Assembly (NCBI RefSeq): GCF_004217415.1
Contig: NZ_SHLI01000001.1
Location: 1,240,001 to 1,304,000, forward strand
Direction: 5' to 3'
Length of the DNA stretch: 64,000 nucleotides
DNA from: Spiribacter vilamensis
GTDB taxonomy: Bacteria; Pseudomonadota; Gammaproteobacteria; Nitrococcales; Nitrococcaceae
Part shown: positions 8,291 to 19,268 of the stretch, piece after piece
How the letters are laid out: every line of letters begins with the position of its first letter
How positions within the stretch are numbered: the first letter of the stretch is position 1
Notes under the pieces: generated by a model
What the model was told of the DNA's origin: nothing
Seen by the model: the letters and a program-made list of their open reading frames with translations, nothing else
Database searches by the model: none
Program-made: the position numbers and the translations under genes

Positions 8291-11092
8291 ATGGATAAAA
8301 CCTACACCCCCGCCAGCATCGAGTCCCACTGGTACAAGCAATGGGAGCAGGCGGGCCATTTCCGACCCGGTGGTTCGGGCGACCCCTACTGCATCATGAT
8401 TCCGCCGCCGAACGTCACCGGCACCCTGCATATGGGGCACGCCTTCCAGGACACGTTGATGGACGTGCTGACGCGCTATCACCGGATGGCCGGTTACAAC
8501 ACCCTCTGGCAACCGGGCACCGACCATGCGGGGATCGCGACGCAGATGGTCGTCGAGCGTCAGCTCAATGCCGAGGGCGGCGATCGCCATGCACTGGGGC
8601 GCTCGGCCTTCGTCGAGAGGATCTGGGAATGGAAGGCCCGGTCGGGCGGCACCATCCAGAATCAGATGCGCCGCCTGGGGGCCTCGGTGGACTGGACGCG
8701 CGAGCGCTTCACCATGGACGACGGGCTCTCGGAGGCCGTTCAGGCGGTGTTCGTGCAGCTCTACAACGAGGGGCTGATTTATCGCGGCGAGCGGCTGGTG
8801 AACTGGGACCCGGTCCTGCAGACGGCGGTGTCCGACCTCGAGGTCGAATCGGCCGAGGAGCAGAGCTCGATCTGGCGGCTGCGCTATCCCATCGTCGGCA
8901 GCGATGACTGGCTGGTCGTGGCGACCACCCGCCCCGAGACCATGCTGGGCGATACCGCAGTGGCGGTGAATCCGCACGACGAGCGCTTTCAGTCGCTGAT
9001 CGGCGGCCGGGTACGCCTGCCCCTGGTGGATCGGGAGATCCCCATTGTGGCCGACGAGTACGTCGATCCGGCGTTCGGGACGGGTTGCCTGAAGATCACC
9101 CCCGCCCACGACTTCAACGACTACGAGGTGGGTCTGCGCCACGGCTGCACGCCCATCAACATCCTCACCGAGGATGCCCGCATCAATGCCAACGCCCCGG
9201 CGACCTACCAGGGACTGGATCGCTACGAGGCGCGCGATCGCATCGTCGCCGACTTCGAGGCAGCGGGGCTGCTCGACGGTGTCGATCCCCACCGATTGAT
9301 GGTCCCGCGCTGCGATCGGACCGGCGTGGTGGTCGAACCCTACCTGACCTACCAGTGGTTCGTGGATCTCACCCGCGACACCCAGGCGGACGGCCGCCCC
9401 GGCGGTGCGCGCGAGATCACCCGGCCGGCCATCGATGCGGTCCGCAGCGGCGACATCCGCTTTATCCCGGAGAACTGGACCAAGACCTATTTCAACTGGC
9501 TGGAGGATATCCAGGACTGGTGCATCAGTCGCCAGCTCTGGTGGGGACATCGCATCCCCGCCTGGTACGACGGCGACGGCAACATCTATGTCGGCAGTGA
9601 CGAGGCGGATGTCCGCGCGAGGCACGATCTGGCACCCGAGGTGGAACTCAGCCAGGACGAGGATGTACTCGACACCTGGTTCTCCTCGGCCCTGTGGCCC
9701 TTCTCCACCCTGGGCTGGCCCGAAGAGACCACCGAGCTCCACACCTTCTACCCCACCAGTGTGCTGGTCACCGGGTTCGACATCATCTTCTTCTGGGTGG
9801 CCCGCATGATCATGATGGGGCTGAAGTTCCGTGGCGAAGTGCCGTTTCGCGAGATCTACATCCACGGCCTGGTACGGGACAGCCATGGCGCGAAGATGTC
9901 GAAATCGAAGGGTAACGTCCTCGATCCGATCGACATCATCGATGGTATCGACCTCGAGAGCCTGGTCGCCAAGCGCACCACCGCACTGATGCAGCCGCAA
10001 ATCGCCCCGACCATCGAGAAGCAGACCCGCGAGGCCTTTCCCGAGGGGATCGCCGAACACGGCACCGACGCGCTGCGCTTTACCTTCGCGAGCCTCGCCA
10101 CCACCGGGCGCGACGTGGTCTTCGACATGGGCCGGGTCGATGGCTATCGCAACTTCTGCAACAAGCTCTGGAACGCGGCGCGCTATGTGCTGATGAACTG
10201 CGAGGGCAAGCTCGACGACATCAACGAAGCGTCGATGGCGTACGGCACGGCCGAGCGCTGGATCGTGACCCGCTTGCAGCGCACCGCGCAGACCGTCAAC
10301 GAGGCGATCCAGAGCTATCGCATGGACCTGGCCGCCCAGGCGATCTACGAGTTCACCTGGGACGAGTACTGCGACTGGTACCTGGAGCTGAGCAAACCCG
10401 CCCTGCAGGGCGATGCCGACACCCCCCACGCCCGCGGCACGCGCTATACGCTGGTCAGGGTGCTGGAGACGTTACTGCGGCTGGTCCACCCCATGATGCC
10501 GTTCATCACCGAGTCGATCTGGCAGCGGGTCGCACCGGTGGCCGGTATCAAGGGCGAGACGATCATGACCCAGGCCTTCCCGGCCGCCGACCCGGAACGC
10601 ATCGATGCCGACGCCGAGGCGGAAATCGACTGGCTGCAGCGCTTCATCCTGGGTATCCGCCGGATTCGTGGCGAGATGGATATCGCCCCCGGCAAGCGTC
10701 TGCCGGTCATGCTCGGCAACGCCGGCCCGCTGGATCAAAGCCGGGTCGAACGCCATCGTGCCGAGCTCGACTTCCTCGCCCGCCTGGAATCGATCCGGAT
10801 CCTCGATGCCGGCGAGGAGGCCCCGGAATCGGCCCTGGCGCTGGTCGACGAGCTCGAGATCCGGGTCCCCATGGCCGGGCTCATCGACCGCGATGCCGAG
10901 CTCGCCCGGCTCGCGAAGGCGCGCGGCCGACTCGCCGAAGATCTGGCGAGAGTCAGGGCAAAGCTCGACAACGCCTCGTTCGTCGAACGCGCACCGGCGG
11001 ACGTCGTCCAGCGCGAGCGTGACAAGCTCGCGGAGGCGGAATCCGCACTGGCGCGGACCGACGAGCAGATCGCCCGCGTCGAGCGGCTTTAA
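8291..11092 (+). CDS. valS: valyl-tRNA synthetase
   Basis: Class I aminoacyl-tRNA synthetase charging tRNA-Val, with an editing domain that removes mischarged threonine. 933 residues, close to the usual ~950. The HIGH motif appears as HMGH at residues 47-50 and KMSKS at 535-539. The CP1 editing insertion lies between them ([16 protein letters not shown] block). The C-terminal ~70 residues are a charged coiled coil ([19 protein letters not shown]), as in other ValRS. AGGAG just upstream supports the start at 8291. A long open frame on the opposite strand of this gene is a codon-bias artefact. Confidence 0.98.
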   Translation: MDKTYTPASIESHWYKQWEQAGHFRPGGSGDPYCIMIPPPNVTGTLHMGHAFQDTLMDVLTRYHRMAGYNTLWQPGTDHAGIATQMVVERQLNAEGGDRHALGRSAFVERIWEWKARSGGTIQNQMRRLGASVDWTRERFTMDDGLSEAVQAVFVQLYNEGLIYRGERLVNWDPVLQTAVSDLEVESAEEQSSIWRLRYPIVGSDDWLVVATTRPETMLGDTAVAVNPHDERFQSLIGGRVRLPLVDREIPIVADEYVDPAFGTGCLKITPAHDFNDYEVGLRHGCTPINILTEDARINANAPATYQGLDRYEARDRIVADFEAAGLLDGVDPHRLMVPRCDRTGVVVEPYLTYQWFVDLTRDTQADGRPGGAREITRPAIDAVRSGDIRFIPENWTKTYFNWLEDIQDWCISRQLWWGHRIPAWYDGDGNIYVGSDEADVRARHDLAPEVELSQDEDVLDTWFSSALWPFSTLGWPEETTELHTFYPTSVLVTGFDIIFFWVARMIMMGLKFRGEVPFREIYIHGLVRDSHGAKMSKSKGNVLDPIDIIDGIDLESLVAKRTTALMQPQIAPTIEKQTREAFPEGIAEHGTDALRFTFASLATTGRDVVFDMGRVDGYRNFCNKLWNAARYVLMNCEGKLDDINEASMAYGTAERWIVTRLQRTAQTVNEAIQSYRMDLAAQAIYEFTWDEYCDWYLELSKPALQGDADTPHARGTRYTLVRVLETLLRLVHPMMPFITESIWQRVAPVAGIKGETIMTQAFPAADPERIDADAEAEIDWLQRFILGIRRIRGEMDIAPGKRLPVMLGNAGPLDQSRVERHRAELDFLARLESIRILDAGEEAPESALALVDELEIRVPMAGLIDRDAELARLAKARGRLAEDLARVRAKLDNASFVERAPADVVQRERDKLAEAESALARTDEQIARVERL

Positions 11093-11094
11093 GT

Positions 11095-11123
11095 TTGCGG
11101 AGGCGGGGCACCAACGGCATACT
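11095..11123 (+). promoter_or_regulatory. candidate promoter of the TPP-riboswitch transcript
   Basis: TTGCGG at 11095-11100 and CATACT at 11118-11123 are separated by 17 bases. The predicted start near 11130 lies upstream of the aptamer, leaving the whole TPP element in the leader. Both hexamers are imperfect, so this is a position-supported guess. Confidence 0.4.
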
Positions 11124-11147
11124 CTTGCTGACACAATCTGAACCCAC

Positions 11148-11234
11148 GTCGCCAGGGGAGTCTCCGGACTGAGAGTGCGCAGCCGCGCTGACCCTGGAAC
11201 CTGAACCGGATGATACCGGCGGAGGAAGCGCGAC
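11148..11234 (+). promoter_or_regulatory. TPP riboswitch (THI element)
   Basis: All core thi-box parts are present in order. P2 pairs CCAGGG (11152-11157) with CCCTGG (11192-11197). CTGAGA is at 11169-11174. GAACCTGA follows the P2 3' strand, and CCGG (11206-11209) pairs with CCGG (11216-11219) around ATGATA. A closing helix GTCGC (11148-11152) / GCGAC (11230-11234) ends right at the start codon. The ribosome-binding site GGAGGA (11221-11226) lies inside the aptamer's 3' strand, so thiamin pyrophosphate binding should hide it directly and shut off translation of the transporter beginning at 11235. Confidence 0.93.
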
Positions 11235-12617
11235 ATGCCCAACCTGACCCTCGTGGCCATCACGGCCGCTCTCATCATTTTTGTCCTGCTCGGGCTGCGT
11301 GCCCGTCGTACAAGCGGGCTCGACGACTACCTGACGGCGCGCGACACCCAGACCGGGAAGACCCTGGGGCTGTCGTTCCTGGCCTCCGGCATGGGGGCCT
11401 GGATCCTGTTCGCCCCGCCGGAGATCGGTGCCTTCGTCGGTCCGGTGGCCGTTGCGGGTTATGCCATCGGTTCCGCACTGCCGTTCATTATCCTCGGCCT
11501 CGTCGGCCCGGCGGTGCGCCGACGCCTGCCCGCCGGACGCAGCCTGACGGAATTCACGGCAAACCGGTTCGGGACCGGGTTCCGGCACTGGATAGCCGCC
11601 CTCTCGGTCCTCTACATGCTCTGTTTCCTCGCCGCCGAACTGACCGCCGTCGGTGCCATCACCGGCCTGCTGTCGAATGTCGACGCGCGCTACGCGATCA
11701 TCGCCGTCGCCGTCACGACGCTGGTCTACACCACCGCCGGCGGTCTGCGGGCGAGCCTCGTTACCGATCGCTGGCAGGCGGGGCTGCTGATTGCCCTGAT
11801 CGCGACCGTCGGCGTGGCCGCCTTCGTCTTCGCCCCCACCCCGTCCGCCGACAGCGGCGGCGCCTTACCCACCACGCTGCTCGGCGACGCCCTCGGCGTG
11901 GCGCTGACACTGATCATCGCGGTGACCGCTGCCAACCTGTTCCACCAGGGCTACTGGCAGCGCGTCTGGGCGGCCAGCGACAATGGCGCGCTGCGGCGGG
12001 GCGCGCTGATCGGTGGCGTCACCACCGTGATCGTGGTCGCCATCCTCGGCACCGCCGGGGTACTGGCCGCGGCGCGTGGGCTGCCACTGGGTACGCCGCC
12101 GACACCGTTCTTCGCGCTGATCGCCGATACGCCCGGCTGGCTGACCCTGCCGGCGCTGATCCTCGGGATTACCCTCGTGGCCTCGTCCGTGGATACCCTG
12201 CAGAACGCCCTGGTATCGCTGGGCGTCACCGAGAGCGGCCGTATCGGGCTACGCGGCGCGCGCTGGCTGTCGGCGCTGTTGATGGTGCCCGTCGTCATCC
12301 TAGCCCTGCAGCAGATCTCGGTGCTGCGGCTTTTCCTGATCGCTGATCTGCTCTGCGCCACCGCCGTCATCCCGCTGTTGAGCGGCCTGTCCGATCGGGT
12401 GGCACCGCGTGGCGCGATCCTGGGTGCGGTCGCCGGGCTGATCGGAGCGGTACTGCCCGGTTCCCTCGCCGGGGGCGGCCTGGGCGCCGGGTTGCTGGCG
12501 GCGAGCTTCCCCGCCGGTACACCGACACTGGGCCCGTTCCTCGGCGCGCTGACCGCCTCGGCGGTGGTCACCGCGGCGGCGGCCGGCTATGGCACGAAGG
12601 TCAGCCAGCCTGGCTGA
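11235..12617 (+). CDS. sodium:solute symporter family protein, probable thiamin or precursor importer
   Basis: 460-residue polytopic membrane protein of the SSS fold, with roughly 12-13 hydrophobic segments. The first helix is at residues 4-21, and the SSS-type block FLASGMGAWILFAPPEIG is in the second. The substrate is inferred from the TPP riboswitch in its leader: a sodium-coupled importer repressed by thiamin pyrophosphate most likely takes up thiamin or a pyrimidine/thiazole precursor. ThiV, an SSS transporter with THI elements described in other proteobacteria, is the closest named parallel, but I cannot confirm orthology. GGAGGA lies 8 bases before the ATG. The 3' end overlaps the convergent DUF2970 gene by 17 bp. 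Confidence 0.85.
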   Translation: MPNLTLVAITAALIIFVLLGLRARRTSGLDDYLTARDTQTGKTLGLSFLASGMGAWILFAPPEIGAFVGPVAVAGYAIGSALPFIILGLVGPAVRRRLPAGRSLTEFTANRFGTGFRHWIAALSVLYMLCFLAAELTAVGAITGLLSNVDARYAIIAVAVTTLVYTTAGGLRASLVTDRWQAGLLIALIATVGVAAFVFAPTPSADSGGALPTTLLGDALGVALTLIIAVTAANLFHQGYWQRVWAASDNGALRRGALIGGVTTVIVVAILGTAGVLAAARGLPLGTPPTPFFALIADTPGWLTLPALILGITLVASSVDTLQNALVSLGVTESGRIGLRGARWLSALLMVPVVILALQQISVLRLFLIADLLCATAVIPLLSGLSDRVAPRGAILGAVAGLIGAVLPGSLAGGGLGAGLLAASFPAGTPTLGPFLGALTASAVVTAAAAGYGTKVSQPG

Positions 12618-12828
12618 GTACCAGGTTCACGACCACGACCAGCACCACCACGAATAATGCGGTAAAGAGCAGACCGGCGATAATGAATCGGCCCGCGCTG
12701 CCGTTGGCGAAATCGCGCTGGCGGGCCTCCTCGGACTGCACGCCGAACGCCGCGGCGGCCGTGCTTTTGATGGCCTGCCAGAGGGTGACGCGGGGTTTCC
12801 GGTTTGCCGAGGGTTGCGGGTCGGTCAT
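12601..12828 (-). CDS. DUF2970 family small membrane protein
   Basis: 75 residues. The first half is soluble and carries the DUF2970 block LWQAIKSTAAAAFGVQSEEA, followed by a charged stretch. One strong transmembrane helix runs over about residues 49-71 (IIAGLLFTALFVVVLVVVVNLVL). Function is unknown for the family. The ATG at 12828 overlaps the stop of the upstream MFS gene as ATGA, so it is probably translated by coupling at the end of the long minus-strand run. Confidence 0.85.
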   Translation of the reverse strand: MTDPQPSANRKPRVTLWQAIKSTAAAAFGVQSEEARQRDFANGSAGRFIIAGLLFTALFVVVLVVVVNLVLSQAG

Positions 12829-14084
12829 GTCGGAGAATCCTCCCTGGTGTCGATAAGCATGAGCAAGAGCGCGCCGCCGACAAACAGCGCCACAAGCGCG
12901 AGCATCGAATAGCGCACATCGCCGAACAATACGCCCAGCGCACCGAACAGCGGCGGACCGATCAGGGCGGCCGACTTGCCGAGCACATTGTAGAATCCGA
13001 AAAACTCACCGGCACGATCCGCCGGGATGAGACCGGCAAAGAACGAGCGGCTCAGGGCCTGGACCCCGCCCTGGGCCACACCGACCAGTCCGGCAATGAC
13101 ATAAAACTCCCAGGGCGAGCGGATGAACGCGCCCCAGACGGCGATAACGACATAGAGCAACAAGCCGGTCAGGATGCCACGGCGCGCGCCGATGCGCTGG
13201 CCGATCGTCCCCATGAGCAGGGCGGCGGGAAACCCGACGAACTGCGTGATGAGCAGCGCGAGCATCAGATCATTCTGCTCGAAGCCCAGCGAGCGACCAT
13301 AGGCGACGGCCATGCGAATCGTCGTCCCGACCCCGTCGATGTAGAGGAAATACGCGAGCAGGAACAGCCATACGGGGCGGTAGACACGCAGATGGGTCAG
13401 CGTCGAGCGAAGCTGTCGCAGCCCGCCGGAGATCGCCGCCGGGCCCGGCACCAGGCGGGCCGGTTCGGGCACGTTGAATGCCAGCGGCAGCGTGAACAGC
13501 ACCCACCACGCCCCGGTGACCACGAAGGCCGCCAGGGCCGCGTCCGCCGCGGATGCCAGCCCGAACCACTGCGGCTGCAGGACCGCGATGATACAGCCCA
13601 GATAGACCAGACCGCCGCCGAGATACCCCAGCCCGAACCCGAAACCGGAAACCGCATGCCAGCGATCCGGCGGAGCGATACCGACCAGAAGGGCATCGTA
13701 GAAGAGATTGGCGGCCATGAAACCGATCGTCGCGAAAACGAACAGCAACGCCGCCAACCACCCCATCTCCGCCGGCACCAGCGCCAGCAGGGCGGTCAGC
13801 GCCGCCGCCGGGAGGGCAAATCCGAGCAGCATCGCTTTACGCCGCCCGGCGCGATCGGCGATGGCACCGAGGAGGGGAGCGATGAGAACGATCACCAGAC
13901 TGGCCAGGCCGTTTGCCCAGCCGAGCCGCAGGTTGGCAACCGCCGGTGTGGCCGACGCGTTCCAGTAGTCCTGGAACAGGATCGGGAACAGGCCCGCCAT
14001 TACCACGGTGGCAAACGCCGAGTTGGCCCAGTCATAGAGGGCCCAAGACCAGACGACCCGCCGCTGCCCGGCCGCGCCGGTCAT
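12825..14084 (-). CDS. MFS transporter, UMF1/Atg22-like
   Basis: 419-residue membrane protein with about 12 helices. The N-terminus VVWSWALYDWANSAFATVVM is characteristic of the UMF1 (Atg22-like) branch of the major facilitator superfamily, and the MFS loop motif appears as GAIADRAGRRKAML. The substrate is unknown; fungal Atg22 exports amino acids, but bacterial members are largely uncharacterised. It overlaps rimI upstream and the DUF2970 gene downstream by 4 bp each, so it belongs to the same transcript. Confidence 0.87.
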   Translation of the reverse strand: MTGAAGQRRVVWSWALYDWANSAFATVVMAGLFPILFQDYWNASATPAVANLRLGWANGLASLVIVLIAPLLGAIADRAGRRKAMLLGFALPAAALTALLALVPAEMGWLAALLFVFATIGFMAANLFYDALLVGIAPPDRWHAVSGFGFGLGYLGGGLVYLGCIIAVLQPQWFGLASAADAALAAFVVTGAWWVLFTLPLAFNVPEPARLVPGPAAISGGLRQLRSTLTHLRVYRPVWLFLLAYFLYIDGVGTTIRMAVAYGRSLGFEQNDLMLALLITQFVGFPAALLMGTIGQRIGARRGILTGLLLYVVIAVWGAFIRSPWEFYVIAGLVGVAQGGVQALSRSFFAGLIPADRAGEFFGFYNVLGKSAALIGPPLFGALGVLFGDVRYSMLALVALFVGGALLLMLIDTREDSPT

Positions 14085-14572
14085 CGCCGTCCGACCGGCG
14101 CGACCTCCCGCAGGTCATAACGCATGACCAGCGCGTCCTCACGACCCTCTTCCGTGCGGTAATACCCCGGCCGTCGGCCAACGCGGCGAAAACCGAGGCG
14201 GCTGTACAGGTGCACCGCCGGTGCATTGCTGGGGCGGACCTCTAGGAATACGGACTCGGCGCCCAGCGCCTCGGCACGGGTCAGCGCCTGCTCGAGGAGC
14301 GCCCGCCCGAATCCGCGGTCATGCCAGTCGGGATGCACCGCCAGGTTGAGGACATGGGCCTCGCCGGGCCCCATCGCGAGGATGACATGGCCGACCACCC
14401 GGTCGGTGGCGAGCTGTACCCAGCATTCATACCCCATGCGCAGGCAGTCACGGAAAATATTCAGCGCCCACGGATAGTCATAGGCGTTCGACTCGACGGC
14501 GTAGACCGCGGTGACATCCCGCGGCCGCATGGCCCGGATGACCGGCAGCCAGTCCACGGGGGCGGCGGTCAT
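14081..14572 (-). CDS. rimI: ribosomal protein S18-alanine N-acetyltransferase
   Basis: GNAT-fold enzyme that acetylates the N-terminal alanine of ribosomal protein S18. 163 residues from the ATG at 14572, chosen because it overlaps the glycosylase stop (ATGA) and gives the normal RimI length; the frame stays open further upstream inside the neighbouring gene. The acetyl-CoA loop appears as HPDWHDRGFGRALLEQAL, and the C-terminal LGFRRVGRRPGYYRT block matches RimI. Other GNAT activities cannot be excluded from sequence alone. Confidence 0.88.
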   Translation of the reverse strand: MTAAPVDWLPVIRAMRPRDVTAVYAVESNAYDYPWALNIFRDCLRMGYECWVQLATDRVVGHVILAMGPGEAHVLNLAVHPDWHDRGFGRALLEQALTRAEALGAESVFLEVRPSNAPAVHLYSRLGFRRVGRRPGYYRTEEGREDALVMRYDLREVAPVGRR

Positions 14573-15243
14573 GTCGCGACCTCCCGCAGATAGCGCTTGA
14601 GCATCACGAGATCGTCCCAGGCCTGTGCCTTGGCCGGCGGACGCCGCAACAGATAGGCGGGATGATAGGTCGCCCGCAGGGGAATACCGGCCTCGCCGAT
14701 GGCATGCCACTGGTTACGCAGCTTGCCGATCGTGCGGCTGCTCCCGGTCAGTGACTGCGCGGAGACCCGCCCCACCGCGAGGATAGCCGCCGGGCGAATG
14801 AACTCGATCTGGGCATCCAGCCACGGTCGGCAGGCGTCGATCTCGGCGGTCTTCGGATCGCGGTTTTCCGGCGGCCGCGACTTGATGACGTTGGTGATGA
14901 AAACGCCCTGGTGACGGTCGAGCCCGATCGCGGCAAGCATGGCGTCGAGTAGCTGACCGGCGCGTCCCACGAACGGCTCACCACGACGGTCCTCCTCGGC
15001 CCCGGGGGCCTCACCGATGATCATCAGACGGGCGGCCCGATCGCCAACGCCGGGGACCGCCCGATTGCGCGTCGCGTGGAGCGGGCAGCGCTGACAGCCC
15101 TCGATGCCCGCGATCAGCGCCGACCAGTCGGGGCCGGCCTCCGCTGCCGCCGGTTCGTCGGCATCCCCCGCCGTCACCGCCCGCCGGCGCCAGACCGTGA
15201 GTCCCATCTCATCGAGCATCCGCCGACGCCGCTGATCGATCAT
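14569..15243 (-). CDS. family-4-type uracil-DNA glycosylase with altered Fe-S cysteine set
   Basis: Removes uracil from DNA. 224 residues with the family-4 signature [20 protein letters not shown] at 77-96, ITNVIK at 116-121 and the C-terminal YHPAYLLR at 193-200. Family-4 enzymes bind a 4Fe-4S cluster through four cysteines. Here C50, C53 and C138 fit, but the remaining position in the usual K-C-R-P-P motif is serine (S122, codon TCG), with spacing identical to the canonical set. The cluster may be weakened, ligated by Ser, or the protein structurally adapted. It overlaps rimI by 4 bp and follows leuA by 23 bp. Confidence 0.88.
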   Translation of the reverse strand: MIDQRRRRMLDEMGLTVWRRRAVTAGDADEPAAAEAGPDWSALIAGIEGCQRCPLHATRNRAVPGVGDRAARLMIIGEAPGAEEDRRGEPFVGRAGQLLDAMLAAIGLDRHQGVFITNVIKSRPPENRDPKTAEIDACRPWLDAQIEFIRPAAILAVGRVSAQSLTGSSRTIGKLRNQWHAIGEAGIPLRATYHPAYLLRRPPAKAQAWDDLVMLKRYLREVAT

Positions 15244-15266
15244 GCCGACACCGTCGTTTCGTCCGT

Positions 15267-16820
15267 TCAGACGCCGTCGGTCTGGGGATGGGTCCGCCCG
15301 CCGCTGGTGCGCAGCCGGTTGAGGGCGTTGAGATAGGCATTCGCCGAGGCGATGACGATATCGGTATCCGACCCCTGGCCGTTGACGACGCGGCCACCGC
15401 GCTCGAGCCGGACGGTCACCTCGCCCTGGGCGTCCGTCCCGCTGGTGATGTTGTTCACCGAGTAGAGCAACAGCTCCGCCTGGACATCGAGCAGACCGTC
15501 GATCGCCTTGAATGCGGCATCCACCGGCCCGTCACCGGCGGCGGTGTTGTGGCGCTCCTCGCCGTCGATCTGCAGCGTTACCTCGGCAATCGGGGTCTCG
15601 CCGGTCTCGGAGCAGCAGCGGAACGCCACCAGCGTCGCGCTCTGGCTCTCTTCCATCGCGGCAACCGCCTCGGTGGCAACGGCCTGAAGATCTTCGTCAA
15701 AGATCTCGTGTTTCTTGTCGGCGAGCTCCTTGAAGCGCTGGAAGGCCTCGTTGAGCTGCGCCGCCGTCTCGAAGCGGATCCCCAGCTCGTCGCAGCGGCT
15801 GCGGAAGGCATTACGGCCCGAGTGCTTGCCGAGCACCATTCGATTGGTGCCCCAGCCGACATCCTCGGCGCGCATGATTTCGTAGGTCTCGCGGTGCTTG
15901 AGTACACCGTCCTGGTGGATGCCCGATTCGTGGGCGAAGGCGTTGATGCCGACGATCGCCTTGTTGGGCTGGACCTGGAAACCCGTAATATTGGCCACCA
16001 GCTTGGAGGTGGGCACGATCTCGCGAGTCTCGATGCGCGTATCGCAGGGCAAATCGTCCTGTCGGGTACGCACCGCCATCACGACCTCCTCCAGGGCGGC
16101 ATTACCGGCGCGTTCGCCCAGGCCGTTGATGGTGCACTCGATCTGGCGGGCGCCCTCCCGGACCGCTGCCAGCGAGTTGGCGACCGCCAGGCCGAGGTCG
16201 TTATGGCAGTGCACCGACCAGACCGCCCGATCGGAATTGGGGATGCGCTCGCGCAGGCCGCGAATCAGGCCCGCGAACTGGGCCGGCAGATTGTAGCCGA
16301 CGGTATCGGGGATATTGATCGTCGTCGCCCCGGCGTCGATCGCCGCTTCGATGATCCGGCAGAGAAAATCCGGATCGGATCGACCGGCGTCCTCGGGCGA
16401 AAACTCGACGTCATCGCAGAGGTTGCGGGCCCGGCCGACCGCCATCACGGCCCGCTCGACAACCTGATCCGGGGTCAACTGGAGTTTTTTCTCCATATGC
16501 ACCGGCGAGGTGGCGATGAAGGTGTGAATACGCCCCGCCGGCGCCGGTGCGATGGCCGCGCCGGCCCGATCGATGTCCTGTTCGTTGGCGCGTGCCAGGC
16601 CGCAGACCCGGGCATCGGTGATTGTCTCCGCCACGGCCCGAACGGACTCGAAATCACCCTGGCTGGCGGCGGGGAAACCGGCCTCGATCACATCCACCCG
16701 CAGTCGCTGCAGGGCGCGGGCAATACGCACCTTCTCTTCACGGGTCATGGAAGCGCCAGGCGACTGCTCGCCATCGCGCAACGTCGTATCAAAGATGGTC
16801 AGCCGATCGGCTTCACTCAT
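15267..16820 (-). CDS. leuA: 2-isopropylmalate synthase
   Basis: First committed step of leucine synthesis: condenses acetyl-CoA with 2-oxoisovalerate. 517 residues, the long LeuA form. [15 protein letters not shown] is at residues 11-25, and the metal-binding HCHND motif at 204-208. A C-terminal leucine-sensing regulatory domain occupies roughly 385-510. AGGAG lies just before the ATG at 16820. It follows pssA by 34 bp in an ilvH-ilvC-pssA-leuA order seen in other gammaproteobacteria. Confidence 0.97.
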   Translation of the reverse strand: MSEADRLTIFDTTLRDGEQSPGASMTREEKVRIARALQRLRVDVIEAGFPAASQGDFESVRAVAETITDARVCGLARANEQDIDRAGAAIAPAPAGRIHTFIATSPVHMEKKLQLTPDQVVERAVMAVGRARNLCDDVEFSPEDAGRSDPDFLCRIIEAAIDAGATTINIPDTVGYNLPAQFAGLIRGLRERIPNSDRAVWSVHCHNDLGLAVANSLAAVREGARQIECTINGLGERAGNAALEEVVMAVRTRQDDLPCDTRIETREIVPTSKLVANITGFQVQPNKAIVGINAFAHESGIHQDGVLKHRETYEIMRAEDVGWGTNRMVLGKHSGRNAFRSRCDELGIRFETAAQLNEAFQRFKELADKKHEIFDEDLQAVATEAVAAMEESQSATLVAFRCCSETGETPIAEVTLQIDGEERHNTAAGDGPVDAAFKAIDGLLDVQAELLLYSVNNITSGTDAQGEVTVRLERGGRVVNGQGSDTDIVIASANAYLNALNRLRTSGGRTHPQTDGV

Positions 16821-16854
16821 CGTCCCGCTCCTCGCATGTGATCATGATTCCAGT

Positions 16855-17625
16855 CTAACTCGCATGACGGCGTTTGCGACGCCGTCGACGGCGCAATACG
16901 GTCAGAATCGGCCCCGAGCTCAGATAGGTCAGCGCAATCCCGAACAGCACCAGCGGCGGGTGCACCGACATCAGTGCCACACCCATCACCCCGAGAACGA
17001 TGGCCACGAACGGCACCCGATAGCGGAAATCGATTTGCTTGAAGCTGTCGTAGCGCACGTTGCTGACCATCAGCAGCCCCGCCGCCACGGTCAGCGCGAG
17101 CGCCGGAATCCCGGCCGGCCAGCCGCCGAAATCCAGCCGGTCGCCGGACCAGACCATGCCGGCCAGCACGGCCGCGGCGGCCGGGCTCGGCAGTCCCTGG
17201 AAGTAGCGTTTATCGGCGACACCGACCTGGGTATTAAAACGTGCCAGTCGCAGGCCCGCGCAGGCGGTGTAGATGAACGCACCGACCCAGCCGAGCTTGT
17301 CCCACATCGTGCCCAGCTCACCGAGGTCGTCCAGCGCCCAGAGGAACACCACCAGGGCCGGCGCGATCCCGAACGAGATCATGTCGGCAATGCTGTCGTA
17401 CTGGACACCGAAATCCGTCTGCGTATTGGTCAGACGGGCCACGCGCCCATCCAGACCATCCATGAGCATGGCCACGAAGATAGCAATGGCGGCGGTCTCG
17501 TACGTACCGGCCTGGGCGGCCACCACCGCGTAGAACCCGAAGAACAGGGCCAGCGTGGTGATCAGGTTGGGCAGCAAGTAGATGCCGCGCCCGGAGCGGC
17601 GCGACACCGGTCGATGGTCGGTCAT
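16855..17625 (-). CDS. pssA: CDP-diacylglycerol--serine O-phosphatidyltransferase
   Basis: Integral membrane enzyme making phosphatidylserine, the precursor of phosphatidylethanolamine. 256 residues. The CDP-alcohol phosphotransferase motif is complete: D56-G-L-D59-G-R-V-A-R64, G73, D77 and D81. Several hydrophobic helices follow, and a basic C-terminus ends in RRRRRRKRRHAS. An AGGGG ribosome-binding site precedes the ATG at 17625. It sits between ilvC and leuA. Confidence 0.95.
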   Translation of the reverse strand: MTDHRPVSRRSGRGIYLLPNLITTLALFFGFYAVVAAQAGTYETAAIAIFVAMLMDGLDGRVARLTNTQTDFGVQYDSIADMISFGIAPALVVFLWALDDLGELGTMWDKLGWVGAFIYTACAGLRLARFNTQVGVADKRYFQGLPSPAAAAVLAGMVWSGDRLDFGGWPAGIPALALTVAAGLLMVSNVRYDSFKQIDFRYRVPFVAIVLGVMGVALMSVHPPLVLFGIALTYLSSGPILTVLRRRRRRKRRHAS

Positions 17626-17654
17626 GGCGACCCCTGCGTCGCGGTAACCGGCCG

Positions 17655-18692
<1,038 letters not shown>

Positions 18693-19187
18693 TCAGACAC
18701 GCATCTGTTTCTCGCCGCGAGCGATGCCGATGACCCCCGAGCGGACCACTTCCATCGGTGTCTGGTCCTTGAGCAGATCCAGGAATGCATCCAGTTTGCT
18801 GCCGCGGCCAATGACCTCGATGGTGTAGGTCTTGTCGGTCACATCGACGACGCAGGCGTCGAAGATATCCGCCAGTCGCTTGAACTCTTCGCGCGATTCG
18901 CTGGAAGTTGCCTGGATCTTGACCAGCATGAGCTCGCGCTCGATATGCAGGGCCTCGGTAATGTCCGAGACCCTGACCACGTCGAGGAGCTTGTTGAGCT
19001 GTTTGCGAATCTGCTCAACGGTCTGATCGTCACCCTGGGTCACCAGCGTCATGCGCGAGAGCGTCGGATCATCGGTGGGCGCCACCGTCAACGAATCGAT
19101 GTTGTAACCCCGGGCCGTGAACAGCCCCGCAATGCGTCCAAGCGCACCGAACTCGTTCTCTACCAGAATGGAGATTATGTGTCGCAT
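18693..19187 (-). CDS. ilvN: acetolactate synthase small (regulatory) subunit
   Basis: Regulatory subunit (IlvH/IlvN type) that binds valine and activates the large subunit. 164 residues from the ATG at 19187, which begins MRHIISILVENEFGALGRIA, the ACT-domain opening. A second ACT-like half starts near residue 80. The ribosome-binding site is weak and close (AGGAT). The catalytic large-subunit gene ilvI/ilvB normally lies immediately upstream; here the upstream neighbour is the divergent proS, so the large subunit must be encoded elsewhere. Confidence 0.94.
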   Translation of the reverse strand: MRHIISILVENEFGALGRIAGLFTARGYNIDSLTVAPTDDPTLSRMTLVTQGDDQTVEQIRKQLNKLLDVVRVSDITEALHIERELMLVKIQATSSESREEFKRLADIFDACVVDVTDKTYTIEVIGRGSKLDAFLDLLKDQTPMEVVRSGVIGIARGEKQMRV

Positions 19188-19239
19188 ATCCTGTCGACCG
19201 GCGCCGTTTGATCCGCAATTGACCCGATGTAAACCGTGC

Positions 19240-19268
19240 AAGTTACGGCGCCCGTACTGGAGCGTCAA
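19240..19268 (-). promoter_or_regulatory. candidate promoter of the ilvH-ilvC-pssA-leuA run
   Basis: On the minus strand, TTGACG (19268-19263) is followed after 17 bases by TAACTT (19245-19240). The predicted start near 19233 gives a leader of about 46 nt before the ilvH ATG. No leader peptide rich in branched-chain codons was seen in it. Confidence 0.5.

Noticed and set aside
8282-10429. Open frame of 715 codons antisense to valS
   Set aside because: valS is certain on the plus strand. The antisense frame has low-complexity G/V/H/R-rich composition without recognisable motifs, an effect of third-position GC bias.
12804-14120. 438-codon plus-strand frame opposite the UMF1 MFS gene
   Set aside because: Composition is extremely R/Q/E/G-rich, as expected from reading a hydrophobic gene backwards; the MFS gene has clear helices.
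15288-16841. 517-codon open frame antisense to leuA
   Set aside because: It mirrors leuA almost exactly and has no domain signature; leuA has all catalytic motifs.
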